NCBI GenBank assembly: GCA_024699395.1
Contig: JAILPU010000280.1
Span: 1 to 9,638 of the forward strand
Length of the DNA stretch: 9,638 nucleotides
Source of the DNA: Lachnospiraceae bacterium
GTDB lineage: Bacteria > Bacillota > Clostridia > Lachnospirales > Lachnospiraceae
Direction of reading: 5' to 3'
In this document: positions 1-6,559 of the stretch, piece by piece
Position numbering within the stretch: position 1 is the first letter of the stretch
How the letters are laid out: the number at the start of each line of letters is the position of its first letter
Program-made: the position numbers and the translations under genes
Notes under the pieces: model-generated
Database searches by the model: none
Told to the model about the DNA's origin: nothing
Seen by the model: the letters and a program-made list of their open reading frames with translations, nothing else

Positions 1-5
1 GGGGT

Positions 6-34
6 AATATAACAGAAGTATTAAATTTTGTCAA
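6..34 (-). promoter_or_regulatory. Near-consensus sigma-A promoter leading out of the window
   Basis: Read on the minus strand there is a perfect TTGACA at 34-29, a 17-base spacer, and TATATT at 11-6, which matches TATAAT at five of six positions. Spacing and boxes fit a housekeeping promoter very well. It begins 20 bases after the metY stop codon, so it probably drives a gene to the left of the window independently of metY. No stem-loop terminator is visible between the metY stop and this promoter. Confidence 0.75.
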
Positions 35-53
35 GTTTTCTTAATTTTTGCGT

Positions 54-1334
54 TTAGATTGTTGCGAAGCCCTTCTCAAGATCGGCGATTATATCATCGA
101 TATGCTCTGTTCCGATGGAGAGACGGATGGTGTTTTCATTGATACCTGTTTGAGCAAGGGCTTCCTTGGAAAGCTGGGAATGAGTTGTGGAAGCAGGATG
201 GATAACAAGGCTCTTAACATCGGCTACATTTGCAAGAAGTGAGAAAATCTCAAGGTTATCGATGAACTTCCATGCCTCGTCGCGGCCGCCCTTTATATCA
301 AAGGTGAAGATGGAACCGCCACCGTTGGGGAAATACTTCTTGTAAAGCTCATGATCGGGATGATTGGGCAGTGAAGGATGATTAACCTTTTCAACCTTGG
401 GATGCTTTGACAAAAATTCTATAACCTTCTTGGTATTCTCCACATGTCTGTCAAGTCTTAAGGACAGAGTTTCTATACCCTGAAGAAGAAGGAATGCATT
501 AAAGGGTGAAATGGCTGCTCCGGTATCACGAAGAAGTATTGTTCTGATATAGGAAACAAAGGTAACAGGGCCAAGTGCATCATAAAATGCCAGACCGTGA
601 TAGCTGGGGTTGGGCTCGGTAAGGTTAGGATACTTTCCTCCCTCTTTCCAGTTGAACTTGCCACCCTCTACGATAATGCCTCCGAGGGTTGTTCCGTGTC
701 CTCCGATAAACTTGGTAGCTGAGTGTACTACGATATCTGCACCGTGCTCTAAGGCTCTGAAAAGATAAGGTGTACCGAAGGTATTGTCGATAACAAGGGG
801 AAGTCCGTGCTTGTGAGCAATCTCTGCAATTGCATCAACATCGGGGATATCACTTCCGGGGTTACCGAGAGTCTCAAGGTAAATTGCCTTTGTATTATCC
901 TTGATTGCCGCCTCTACTTCCGAAAGGTTATGGGCATCAACGAAGGTTGTCTCGATTCCGTAAAGAGGAAGGGTATTGGAAAGAAGATTGTAGCTTCCGC
1001 CGTAGATTGTCTTCTGTGCTACGATATGTCCGCCCCCTGCTGCAAGCGCCTGTATTGTGTAGCTTATGGCTGCTGCTCCGGATGCAACTGCAAGAGCTGC
1101 GGATCCGCCTTCAAGAGCTGCAATTCTCTTTTCAAGAACATCCTGTGTGGAGTTTGTTATTCTTCCGTAAACATTTCCCGCATCTGCAAGTCCGAAACGA
1201 TCTGCGGCATGTTTGCTGTTGTGGAATACATATGATGTTGTCTGGTAAATAGGCACCGCTCTGGAATCCGTTGCGGGATCCGGCTGTTCCTGTCCTACAT
1301 GTAACTGTAATGTCTCAAATCTGTAATCGCTCAT
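54..1334 (-). CDS. metY: O-acetylhomoserine sulfhydrylase (O-acetylhomoserine aminocarboxypropyltransferase), PLP-dependent
   Basis: This cytosolic enzyme joins O-acetyl-L-homoserine with sulfide to give L-homocysteine and acetate, the direct sulfhydrylation route to methionine. The 426-residue product has the length and full layout of the Cys/Met metabolism PLP enzyme family. Visible motifs are YGRITN near residues 56-61 (PLP-phosphate Tyr and Arg), the PLP-aspartate segment [10 protein letters not shown] near 181-190, the Schiff-base lysine in [10 protein letters not shown] (about K208), and the C-terminal [10 protein letters not shown] and IRLSIGTEH segments that hold substrate-carboxylate contacts. 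I chose the ATG at 1334 because GGAGG lies 8 bases before it; the in-frame ATG at 1349 would put that ribosome binding site inside the coding region. The MetY call over cystathionine synthase or lyase rests on the long form with the [20 protein letters not shown] region and the large insert around [13 protein letters not shown]. The gene stands alone after a 383-bp gene-free leader; no SAM-I riboswitch or T-box was recognised. Confidence 0.93.
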   Translation of the reverse strand: MSDYRFETLQLHVGQEQPDPATDSRAVPIYQTTSYVFHNSKHAADRFGLADAGNVYGRITNSTQDVLEKRIAALEGGSAALAVASGAAAISYTIQALAAGGGHIVAQKTIYGGSYNLLSNTLPLYGIETTFVDAHNLSEVEAAIKDNTKAIYLETLGNPGSDIPDVDAIAEIAHKHGLPLVIDNTFGTPYLFRALEHGADIVVHSATKFIGGHGTTLGGIIVEGGKFNWKEGGKYPNLTEPNPSYHGLAFYDALGPVTFVSYIRTILLRDTGAAISPFNAFLLLQGIETLSLRLDRHVENTKKVIEFLSKHPKVEKVNHPSLPNHPDHELYKKYFPNGGGSIFTFDIKGGRDEAWKFIDNLEIFSLLANVADVKSLVIHPASTTHSQLSKEALAQTGINENTIRLSIGTEHIDDIIADLEKGFATI

Positions 1335-1366
1335 TTTAATATCCTCCATATTCTTATAATTTCAAC

Positions 1367-1382
1367 ACGTCCGATAGGTCGT
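1367..1382. promoter_or_regulatory. Imperfect dyad upstream of metY, candidate operator
   Basis: The 16 bases ACGTCCGATAGGTCGT match their own reverse complement at 12 positions (ACG, CC, AT, GG and CGT arms). The dyad lies 33-48 bases upstream of the metY start, where a repressor or activator site could act. There is no evidence about which protein would bind it. Confidence 0.25.
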
Positions 1383-1413
1383 ATCATTTGTTTTTGTGTT
1401 CCTTACAAGATGA

Positions 1414-1425
1414 ATGATATATCAT
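1414..1425. promoter_or_regulatory. 12-base perfect palindrome upstream of metY
   Basis: ATGATATATCAT is a perfect inverted repeat without a loop, so it is a possible DNA-binding site and not an RNA hairpin. It sits about 80-91 bases before the metY start. Short A/T palindromes arise easily by chance in such sequence, so this is only a candidate. Confidence 0.2.
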
Positions 1426-1449
1426 GGTGGAGGTTTTGTATAATACAGG

Positions 1450-1486
1450 AAAAATATGAGCGGTTATAGGTTCTTCCTATAGCCGC
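1450..1486 (-). terminator. Hairpin plus U-run between the acetyltransferase gene and metY
   Basis: On the minus strand GCGGCTATAGG and CCTATAACCGC form an 11-bp stem (one G-U pair) around a 5-base loop, spanning 1486-1460. It is followed within a few bases by a run of five T, which is a reasonable intrinsic terminator. It would end transcripts from the lysR-acetyltransferase unit. It lies 232 bases past the acetyltransferase stop, however, and just after a TATAAT at 1518-1513, so it could instead act within a metY leader transcript. The U-run is short and offset from the stem by TCATA, which lowers confidence. Confidence 0.5.
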
Positions 1487-1530
1487 CCGAGGATTGTCTA
1501 AGGTCATATTTAATTATACAGTTATTTATA

Positions 1531-1574
1531 ATACCCTTACCCAATGTCTGTTTGTGATACCCATACCCAATGTC
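1531..1574. repeat. Two 18-bp direct repeats, 26 bp apart, possible insertion-sequence end remnant
   Basis: ATACCCTTACCCAATGTC (1531-1548) and ATACCCATACCCAATGTC (1557-1574) differ at one base and are spaced 26 bp start to start. On the minus strand they read GACATTGGGTAWGGGTAT, preceded by TGACATATACACAG. Closely spaced copies of a roughly 20-bp sequence next to a terminal TG are characteristic of the ends of IS21-family elements, so a solitary remnant of such an end is possible. No istA or istB coding sequence and no inverted partner copy was seen in the window. A protein-binding site pair is the alternative. Confidence 0.5.
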
Positions 1575-1717
1575 ACTGTGTATATGTCATAATGCGTATG
1601 GAACAATTCTTTACGCCATGTCATCCGCTATGTTGCATTTCTCCCCTTATCATTATATGATACCGGGTTTTCTCGATACCTGTATTGTGAGTATTTTCAA
1701 TAAATGTATCAGGATTT

Positions 1718-2182
1718 TTACAGCACTTTCTCCATGCATATCTTCTGGGGGACGAGACCCATTTTTTCATAAAAAGCCATTGCACCGGGATTACAGCTCC
1801 AAACGTTTAGGGTAATATTGTAAAAGCCCTCACTTTTTGCATAATCCAGAATATGTTCGTACAAAGCTTTCCCTATATGGCTCCCTCTTTTTGATTCATC
1901 TATACAGATATCATCTATATAAAGAGTCTTTATATCTGTAAGTACTGAATCATCCACCACTCTCTTGTGTACGCAAAAGGCGTGGCCAAACACAGTCCCC
2001 TTTTCTTCATATACAAATACCGGTGTGGTATCATCTGCAATGATACTTTCAAGCTCATCTTTATTATATTTGGTGGCGGGACCTTTAAAAATATCGGGTC
2101 TTCCCCTGTGATGAACCATATCAACCTGAACAAGCAAATCAAGAATTCTTGGAATATCTTTTAATTCGGCACGTCTTATCAT
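1718..2182 (-). CDS. GNAT-family N-acetyltransferase
   Basis: The 154-residue product is a single GNAT domain, which transfers an acetyl group from acetyl-CoA to an amine. Motif A is seen as IDDICIDESKRGSHIGKAL (about 89-107), with R99-G100 and G104 in the acetyl-CoA pyrophosphate loop. Motif B follows as NVWSCNPGAMAFYEKMGL (about 126-143). The N-terminus (IRRAELKDIPRILDLL) is the usual first strand and helix, and HHRGRPDIF near 24-32 is seen in one GNAT subgroup. The substrate cannot be told from sequence. The ATG overlaps the TGA of the upstream lysR as ATGA, so the two genes are almost surely co-transcribed and translationally coupled. No strong separate ribosome binding site is seen; AAGGAA lies 11 bases before the start, inside the lysR end. 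Confidence 0.88.
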   Translation of the reverse strand: MIRRAELKDIPRILDLLVQVDMVHHRGRPDIFKGPATKYNKDELESIIADDTTPVFVYEEKGTVFGHAFCVHKRVVDDSVLTDIKTLYIDDICIDESKRGSHIGKALYEHILDYAKSEGFYNITLNVWSCNPGAMAFYEKMGLVPQKICMEKVL

Positions 2183-3105
2183 TCCAACACCATTTCCTTA
2201 TATTTTGATATCTCTTCTATATATCTGAGACCGATTTCACTGATAATGGAAGACTTCCTGGAAATATAGCCTATGGTCATCTTCTCATCCGTATCAAGTT
2301 TTAACGCACAGTAATCCGTTCCGTTTAAATCCTCGCACAGGATTCCGGAACAGAGAGTATATGCATTTACACCTTTTGCAAGATTAAGCATGGTTGCCCT
2401 GTCATTGGCTCTTATTATCTGCTTATACCGATGTGTGCTCATTACTTCTTCGGCATAATATGCGGAATTAAATTCACCCTGATCGAAGCTTAAGCAGGGG
2501 TATTCGTCAAGCTCCTCCAAAGTAACAGGCTCGCCTGTCTTTAATTTTTCCACAGCAAGGGGATTATTTTTACTTATATAAACATAGATGCCGCACTCAA
2601 AAAGGGGTGTGAATTCCAGTCCCGCCTCCGTAAGCACCTTCTTAAGCACCGTCTTGTTAAAATCATTGAGATAAATTACACCCAGCTCGCTCTTTTGATT
2701 TTTTACATTGGAAATAATCTCATGGGTCTTGGTCTCATGAACCTCGAATTCATACTCATCATATCCGTATTGCTTTACAAGATCGATAAAGGCCTTAACC
2801 GCAAAAGAATAGTGCTGCATGGACACGCTGAACTGCCTTTTTATATTCTGCTTGGAGATATATTTGGCATCAAGAATGTCGTACTGCTCCACAACGGACT
2901 TGGCATATCCGATAAATTCCGCACCCTTCACCGTAAGGGAAATTCCGGTCTTGGATCTTATAAAAATATCAAAGCCCAACTCATCTTCCAAAGCGTGCAT
3001 GGCGCCGGTAAGACTGGGCTGGGAGATAAACAACTTCTTTGCGGCATCATTAAGGGAATTTTCTTTGGAGATTGCTATGGCATATCTCAGCTGATTTAAT
3101 GTCAT
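2179..3105 (-). CDS. LysR-family transcriptional regulator
   Basis: The 308-residue product has the normal LysR length and plan. A winged helix-turn-helix occupies residues 1-60 (LNQLRYAIAISKENSLNDAA, then the recognition helix region ISQPSLTGAMHALEDELG, and wing FIRSKTGISLTVKG). A linker helix and an effector-binding domain run from about 90 to 300. Proteins of this family bind a small co-inducer and usually act on their own and neighbouring promoters. The ATG at 3105 has GAGAGGAA about 7 bases upstream. The upstream gap carries 57-bp tandem repeats and a hairpin next to the ribosome binding site. The downstream acetyltransferase overlaps by 4 bp. The ligand is unknown; the neighbouring anion permease upstream and metY downstream are possible targets by position only. 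Confidence 0.92.
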   Translation of the reverse strand: MTLNQLRYAIAISKENSLNDAAKKLFISQPSLTGAMHALEDELGFDIFIRSKTGISLTVKGAEFIGYAKSVVEQYDILDAKYISKQNIKRQFSVSMQHYSFAVKAFIDLVKQYGYDEYEFEVHETKTHEIISNVKNQKSELGVIYLNDFNKTVLKKVLTEAGLEFTPLFECGIYVYISKNNPLAVEKLKTGEPVTLEELDEYPCLSFDQGEFNSAYYAEEVMSTHRYKQIIRANDRATMLNLAKGVNAYTLCSGILCEDLNGTDYCALKLDTDEKMTIGYISRKSSIISEIGLRYIEEISKYKEMVLE

Positions 3106-3125
3106 GGGTTTTCCTCTCTTTGTGT

Positions 3126-3163
3126 AACCGGGTAATTTTCACCACAATCTTTTTATCCCGGTT
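3126..3163 (-). promoter_or_regulatory. Stem-loop just upstream of the lysR ribosome binding site
   Basis: On the minus strand AACCGGG (3163-3157) can pair with CCCGGTT (3132-3126) as a perfect 7-bp stem around a 24-base A-rich loop. It ends about 10 bases before the GAGAGG ribosome binding site of lysR, so it lies in the 5' leader of that mRNA. No U-run follows on the minus strand, so it is not a terminator in that direction. The 5' arm is part of the most diverged copy of the 57-bp repeat. Confidence 0.35.
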
Positions 3164-3308
3164 TTTGATTATCTGTTTCGGACACTGTTCGCCTATCACG
3201 TTACTCTTTACGTCCCGGCTTTCGGTTATCTGTTGTGAACGCAATTTCCATATCACGTTACTCTTTACTGTCCCGGCTTTCGGTTATCAATCGTGGCAGC
3301 GTTTGTGT
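3137..3308. repeat. Tandem repeat array, about three copies of a 57-bp unit
   Basis: The element TCCCGGYTTTYGRTTATC starts at 3156, 3213 and 3271, a period of 57 then 58. The two right-hand copies share a nearly identical block, 3194-3230 and 3251-3288, which differs only by one extra T in the second. The left copy is clearly related but diverged. Copy tails (TGTT...) also align weakly, so whole units seem to have been duplicated. The array fills the gap between the permease stop and the lysR start, placing it in the lysR promoter or leader. Non-coding is the best reading: the minus-strand frame through it (3050-3256) has no family resemblance and overlaps the lysR start. Confidence 0.8.
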
Positions 3309-3340
3309 TATATTGATTGTCGGCGAAGATTATATATTGA

Positions 3341-4492
3341 TTACAGCCGTAAAATATACTTTGCGCCGGCAAGCAGTATAAGAAATGCAATATTTACAAG
3401 GGTAAAAATTAAAAGATAACGTCCCCGTTCGCTCTTATGGTCGGCCGTGTACTGCTTATATGAAATAAGGCTTGCCATGGATGCGATAAGGGTTCCCAAT
3501 CCCCCCACGTTAACACCCATTATAAGTTCCCTGTACCTTTCTGTAAATCCCGAAAGCATAAGGGTTGCGGGCACATTGCTGATAAACTGGCTTAATATCA
3601 CGGATATTATAAACTCCCGTCTGTCAAGAACACTTTGGAGTGCTTCCTTTACTTTGGGGATATTTCCCATATTTCCCGTAAAAATAAAGAACCCCACAAA
3701 GGTAAGTAACAGGACATAATCGGCTCTTAAAAGAATCTTTACATCCATTCCTCCCACAACAATAAGTACAAGAACCACAAAGACCTGCCATGGGATAATT
3801 CTTAATACACACCCGAAGGCCACCGCAAAAAGTAATGAATAGATTACAATCTGTCTTGTGCTTCCAAAATGCCTGGTGACAACCCCTTCCTTTGACAGGG
3901 ACACCTCCCCCTTTTTAACGGGAAGTACCATTATCGCTGTTAAAAGTCCCAAAGCGGAAAGCCCGGTGAGGGGCAGCATAAGGAGTACAAATTCCCAAAA
4001 GCCCATTCCTGTTATTCCGGTCATGTAAAGATTCTGAGGATTTCCTATGGGCGTCAGCATGCTTCCCAGGTTTGCGGCTACAGTTTGAAGTACCACCACC
4101 CATACCATCATATCTCTTCTGTCTATGCTCCTTAAAATCAAAAGAGCAAAGGGCACAAAGGTTATAAGTGCCACATCGTTTGTGATAAACATGGACATGA
4201 AAAATGTAAGAAACACCAATACTGCCATAAGGCTTTTTGAGCTTTTCACATATTTTAAAAGAGCGGCTCCAAACTTTTCAAATACGCTGTTTTCACGATA
4301 GCCCTGTATCACCACCATAAGTCCCCAAAGGAGTCCCAAAGACCTGAAATCAATATATTCCAGGTACCCTTTCCCCGGCGTTACAAAAAACGATGAGATG
4401 ATTGCCAGAATCCACGCCACCATAAAAACGGGATCCAACCCGGTAATCTTCAATTTAAATTTCTTTTTTTCACTGTTCATTCGATCTGTCAT
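3341..4492 (-). CDS. ArsB/CitMHS (SLC13-like) anion permease
   Basis: This is a polytopic inner-membrane transporter of the ion-transporter superfamily that includes ArsB, NhaD and CitMHS; substrates of relatives include citrate and other carboxylates, sulfate, arsenite and Na+. The roughly 383-residue product shows about ten hydrophobic segments and the two pseudo-symmetric signature loops: FITNDVALITFVPF (about 102-115) with LTPIGNPQNL (146-155) in the first half, and SQFISNVPATLML (about 301-313) in the second. I placed the start at the ATG at 4492 because GGGG/TGGA lies about 9 bases upstream. ATGs at 4507 and 4549 (weak or no ribosome binding site) and at 4480 are alternatives, and homologous sequence appears to start only at KLKITGLDP. 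The substrate cannot be assigned. It lies 235 bp upstream of the lysR gene on the same strand and may belong to its regulon. Confidence 0.87.
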   Translation of the reverse strand: MTDRMNSEKKKFKLKITGLDPVFMVAWILAIISSFFVTPGKGYLEYIDFRSLGLLWGLMVVIQGYRENSVFEKFGAALLKYVKSSKSLMAVLVFLTFFMSMFITNDVALITFVPFALLILRSIDRRDMMVWVVVLQTVAANLGSMLTPIGNPQNLYMTGITGMGFWEFVLLMLPLTGLSALGLLTAIMVLPVKKGEVSLSKEGVVTRHFGSTRQIVIYSLLFAVAFGCVLRIIPWQVFVVLVLIVVGGMDVKILLRADYVLLLTFVGFFIFTGNMGNIPKVKEALQSVLDRREFIISVILSQFISNVPATLMLSGFTERYRELIMGVNVGGLGTLIASMASLISYKQYTADHKSERGRYLLIFTLVNIAFLILLAGAKYILRL

Positions 4493-4765
4493 TAATTCCA
4501 ACCCCATTATCCACCCGGCAGGAACCGGCAAACGGGTAATTATCACCATAATAATTTTTTATCAATTCAATTACTATTTTAGATCCGTCAAATATTTCAA
4601 TCTCGTATAATAAACTATACTCGACATGCTTATAACATATAGCCGCAGTATGCTTATTAAAAATCCTTTAATCTGTTTCTGTTAATTCATAATCAAAAGT
4701 AAGTACATATACGGTGAACTGCCTAAAATGGTTATATTAAGATGTTTTCATAACCGGCTCGCACC
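4493..4765. other. A/T-rich intergenic stretch upstream of the permease gene
   Basis: No gene is supported here. The region should hold the permease promoter. A weak candidate on the minus strand is TTATAA, 17 bases, TATTAT (near 4632-4604). TTGACG also occurs near 4586, but with no -10 box at a good distance. The sequence GTATAATAAACTATAC (near 4605-4620) is a short inverted repeat overlapping the candidate -10, and ATGCTTAT occurs twice, about 23 bp apart. None of these is strong. Confidence 0.4.
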
Positions 4766-4804
4766 AACAAAAAGGAAGCAACCGATTTACGACTGCTTCC
4801 CCTT
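4766..4804 (-). terminator. Intrinsic terminator closing the ftsEX operon
   Basis: On the minus strand GGGGAAGCA pairs with TGCTTCCTT as a stem of 7 Watson-Crick pairs (GGAAGCA/TGCTTCC), extendable to 11 with two G-U and two A-U pairs, around a 13-base loop. TTTTTGTTGG follows directly. It lies about 25 bases after the stop codon of the small membrane protein gene, exactly where an operon end is expected. Confidence 0.72.
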
Positions 4805-4826
4805 AAAAATCATATTTAACTATCTC

Positions 4827-5060
4827 TTACCTTTTGGAACCGGTTATTCCCTTGAATCGCACATATGCGATAACAACATCGGCACCGAATGCAAGAGCTC
4901 CCACAACTGCTGCCACAAGAATCGTCTGGGACGATTTCCTGAAGAAAATGCAACCAATCATAAACATTATAACGGATATTGTCAATATCCATGTAAAAGA
5001 TACTTTCTTATTTCCGAAAATCATATTATTTTCGTAAAGATCCATAAACTCCTTTGACAT
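4827..5060 (-). CDS. Small two-helix membrane protein of unknown function
   Basis: The 77-residue product has a short polar N-terminus (MSKEFMDLYENN), a hydrophobic helix at about 22-40 (FTWILTISVIMFMIGCIFF), a charged turn RKSSQ, a second helix at about 46-66 (TILVAAVVGALAFGADVVIAYV) and a basic tail, so a hairpin with both ends in the cytoplasm is likely. I do not recognise a family. The ATG at 5060 has GAGGGA 8 bases upstream; the in-frame ATG at 5045 has AAGGAG only 3 bases away, which is tight, so the first is preferred. It lies 137 bp after the protease gene with no terminator between them and just before a clear terminator, so it is probably the last gene of the ftsEX operon. A separate promoter in the gap is possible but not evident. 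Confidence 0.75.
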   Translation of the reverse strand: MSKEFMDLYENNMIFGNKKVSFTWILTISVIMFMIGCIFFRKSSQTILVAAVVGALAFGADVVIAYVRFKGITGSKR

Positions 5061-5197
5061 ATTTATCCCTCACTTTTGATAAAAATCCCCGAATCCCCTG
5101 TTCAATATAAGTATAACTCAACTAATTAGTTTTTATCATACTTCTATCAAAAATGAAAGGTCACATCTTTGTAATGAGTCCATGGTACCAAGAGGTA
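5061..5197. promoter_or_regulatory. Spacer with palindrome and long inverted repeat before the small membrane gene
   Basis: The spacer contains a perfect 12-base palindrome AACTAATTAGTT (5120-5131) flanked by inverted copies of an 8-base sequence, TTTTGATA (5074-5081) and TATCAAAA (5145-5152). TATACT and TATATT, possible -10 boxes on the minus strand, lie just after the palindrome in the direction of transcription, but no matching -35 box is seen. This could be a regulated internal promoter; it is weak evidence. Confidence 0.25.
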
Positions 5198-6544
5198 CTA
5201 GTTCTGTTCCTCTATCTTCTCTTTGAGAACCTCCTTTGCTTTTTCAAGCTGTGTATCCACAGGATTTTCCTCGTCATAGTACGCATCCGTATCCAGCTCA
5301 CATTCCACATCGGGCTCTATGCCTATGCCGTGAATGTTCTTGCCGGAGGGTGTGTAGTAACTGCTTATGGTGAGCTTGATGGCGGAACCGTCGGACATGG
5401 GGAAGATCTGCTGTACGATTCCCTTTCCGTAGGTAGTTGTTCCCACAAGGGTACCCTTCTTGTAATCCTTGACAGCGCCGGAGAACACCTCGCTGGCAGA
5501 TGCAGAATTACCGTTTATCAAAACAACCAAAGGAACCTGCAATTCATTTTTGCCGTCACAGGTATACTCATCCCTCTTACCGCTTAAGTCCTCGGTGTAA
5601 ACCACCAGTCCCTTGGGAAGGATAAGTCTTAACATATCCACAACAACACTTAAAGATCCCCCGGGATTACTCCTTAAGTCGATGATGAGTCCCTTCATAT
5701 TATCAGCCTTTGCCGCATCAAGAGCCTCACTGAACTGTCCCAGCGTGGTATCGTCAAATTCCGTCACACGGATATAAGCCGTGCCGTCATCGTACATCTC
5801 ACTCTTTACGGTAGGGCTTTCAACCTTTCGTCTTGTAACCTCAATGGTAAGATAATCCGGCTCTCCCTCTCTGAAAACGGTAAGGGTGACCTTTGTCATG
5901 TCGGGACCTTTAATCTTTTCCACCATCTGCTGAAGAGTAAGGCCGTAAAGGCTCTCCCCGTCAACTTCCGTTATTATATCATCGGTCCTAAGATCCGCTT
6001 CCTGTGCGGGAGAATCATCGATAATCCCTCCGATAAGAGCAAGTCCCGTATTTTTATCAATACTTACATAGGCTCCTATACCGTAGTAAATTCCCTCATT
6101 TTTATCCATAAAATCATCGAATTCCGCTGCGGTATAATATTCCGAATAAGGGTCCTCAAGTGAATTTAAAAGTCCCTTGTACATACCCTCTTCAAGTTCT
6201 TTATCATCAACTTCATGAAGGTAGAAATATTTCTTGATGGTATTTTCAAGAAGTCTTAATTTGGTACGTACCGAGTCATCCACAAAGGAGGCGTCTCTTG
6301 TTTCAGCCACATCGTTTGAAGCGGCATCCATGGCATAGGGGGCATATCTTCTTAAAAAAACAATAAAGGCCACAAATACCACAACCAGTGTTAAAACAGA
6401 GCCGATAACGACTCCGGGCCAGAAAAGCGAACTCTTCTTATCTTTCTTTTCATCACTTTCCGGTGAACGCACTAAATCCCCCGTATAAGGGGGATTGTTG
6501 TATGTTTCGTCTGTTATATTTTCATTATAAAACTCGTTGGACAT
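5198..6544 (-). CDS. S41-family carboxyl-terminal processing protease (CtpA/CtpB-like)
   Basis: This is a serine protease anchored in the membrane and acting outside it, of the family that trims or degrades envelope proteins from the C-terminus. In 448 residues: a cytoplasmic Pro-rich N-terminus (1-39), one membrane helix (about 40-64), a helical N-domain with the usual NSLEDPYSEYY segment (127-137), a PDZ domain (about 150-240, with GIGAYV and DDIITEVDG), and the S41 catalytic core. The catalytic serine is S349 in NGNSASASE and the general-base lysine is K374 in TYGKG; D360 is also in place. The 25-residue Ser-Lys and 14-residue Asp-Lys spacings equal those of E. coli Tsp. The core looks fully active. 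AGGAGT lies 7 bases before the ATG. It starts 15 bases after the FtsX-M23 stop, so it is in the same operon; a role in processing envelope hydrolases or the fusion protein is inference. Confidence 0.94.
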   Translation of the reverse strand: MSNEFYNENITDETYNNPPYTGDLVRSPESDEKKDKKSSLFWPGVVIGSVLTLVVVFVAFIVFLRRYAPYAMDAASNDVAETRDASFVDDSVRTKLRLLENTIKKYFYLHEVDDKELEEGMYKGLLNSLEDPYSEYYTAAEFDDFMDKNEGIYYGIGAYVSIDKNTGLALIGGIIDDSPAQEADLRTDDIITEVDGESLYGLTLQQMVEKIKGPDMTKVTLTVFREGEPDYLTIEVTRRKVESPTVKSEMYDDGTAYIRVTEFDDTTLGQFSEALDAAKADNMKGLIIDLRSNPGGSLSVVVDMLRLILPKGLVVYTEDLSGKRDEYTCDGKNELQVPLVVLINGNSASASEVFSGAVKDYKKGTLVGTTTYGKGIVQQIFPMSDGSAIKLTISSYYTPSGKNIHGIGIEPDVECELDTDAYYDEENPVDTQLEKAKEVLKEKIEEQN

Positions 6545-6559
6545 AACAACTCCTGTTTG

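Larger units (their letters stand above)
1335..1717. other. Gene-free stretch between the acetyltransferase gene and metY
   Basis: These 383 bases contain no convincing gene. From right to left they hold a plain A/T-rich part (about 1580-1717), two 18-bp direct repeats (1531-1574), a perfect TATAAT on the minus strand at 1518-1513 without a clear -35 box, an 11-bp hairpin with a U-run (1450-1486), a 12-base perfect palindrome (1414-1425), an imperfect 16-base dyad (1367-1382), and the metY ribosome binding site. I looked for the conserved cores of a SAM-I riboswitch and a T-box (GGGTGG-type antiterminator sequence) in the metY direction and saw neither. A 32-codon frame starting MTWRKELFH crosses the direct repeats, but it has no good ribosome binding site and no recognisable family. 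Confidence 0.7.

Noticed and set aside
807..1252. Long plus-strand frames opposite metY
   Set aside because: They mirror the coding frame of metY, are rich in Cys or Arg without any domain, and lack good ribosome binding sites.
1335..1349. ATG at 1349 as the metY start
   Set aside because: The GGAGG that serves the ATG at 1334 would lie inside the coding sequence, and no ribosome binding site precedes 1349.
1335..1717. SAM riboswitch or T-box controlling metY
   Set aside because: Neither conserved core was found on the minus strand in this leader; a covariance-model scan would settle it.
3050..3256. 68-codon frame across the lysR start and tandem repeats
   Set aside because: It overlaps the start of a well-supported gene, has no family resemblance, and its sequence follows from the DNA repeats.
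3137..3308. CRISPR array at the 57-bp repeats
   Set aside because: There are only about three units, one diverged; the intervening segments are themselves weakly related, and no cas gene is present.
5183..5201. GTACC/GGTAC hairpin at the S41 protease stop codon as a terminator
   Set aside because: The stem is only 5 bp and no T-run follows in the direction of transcription.
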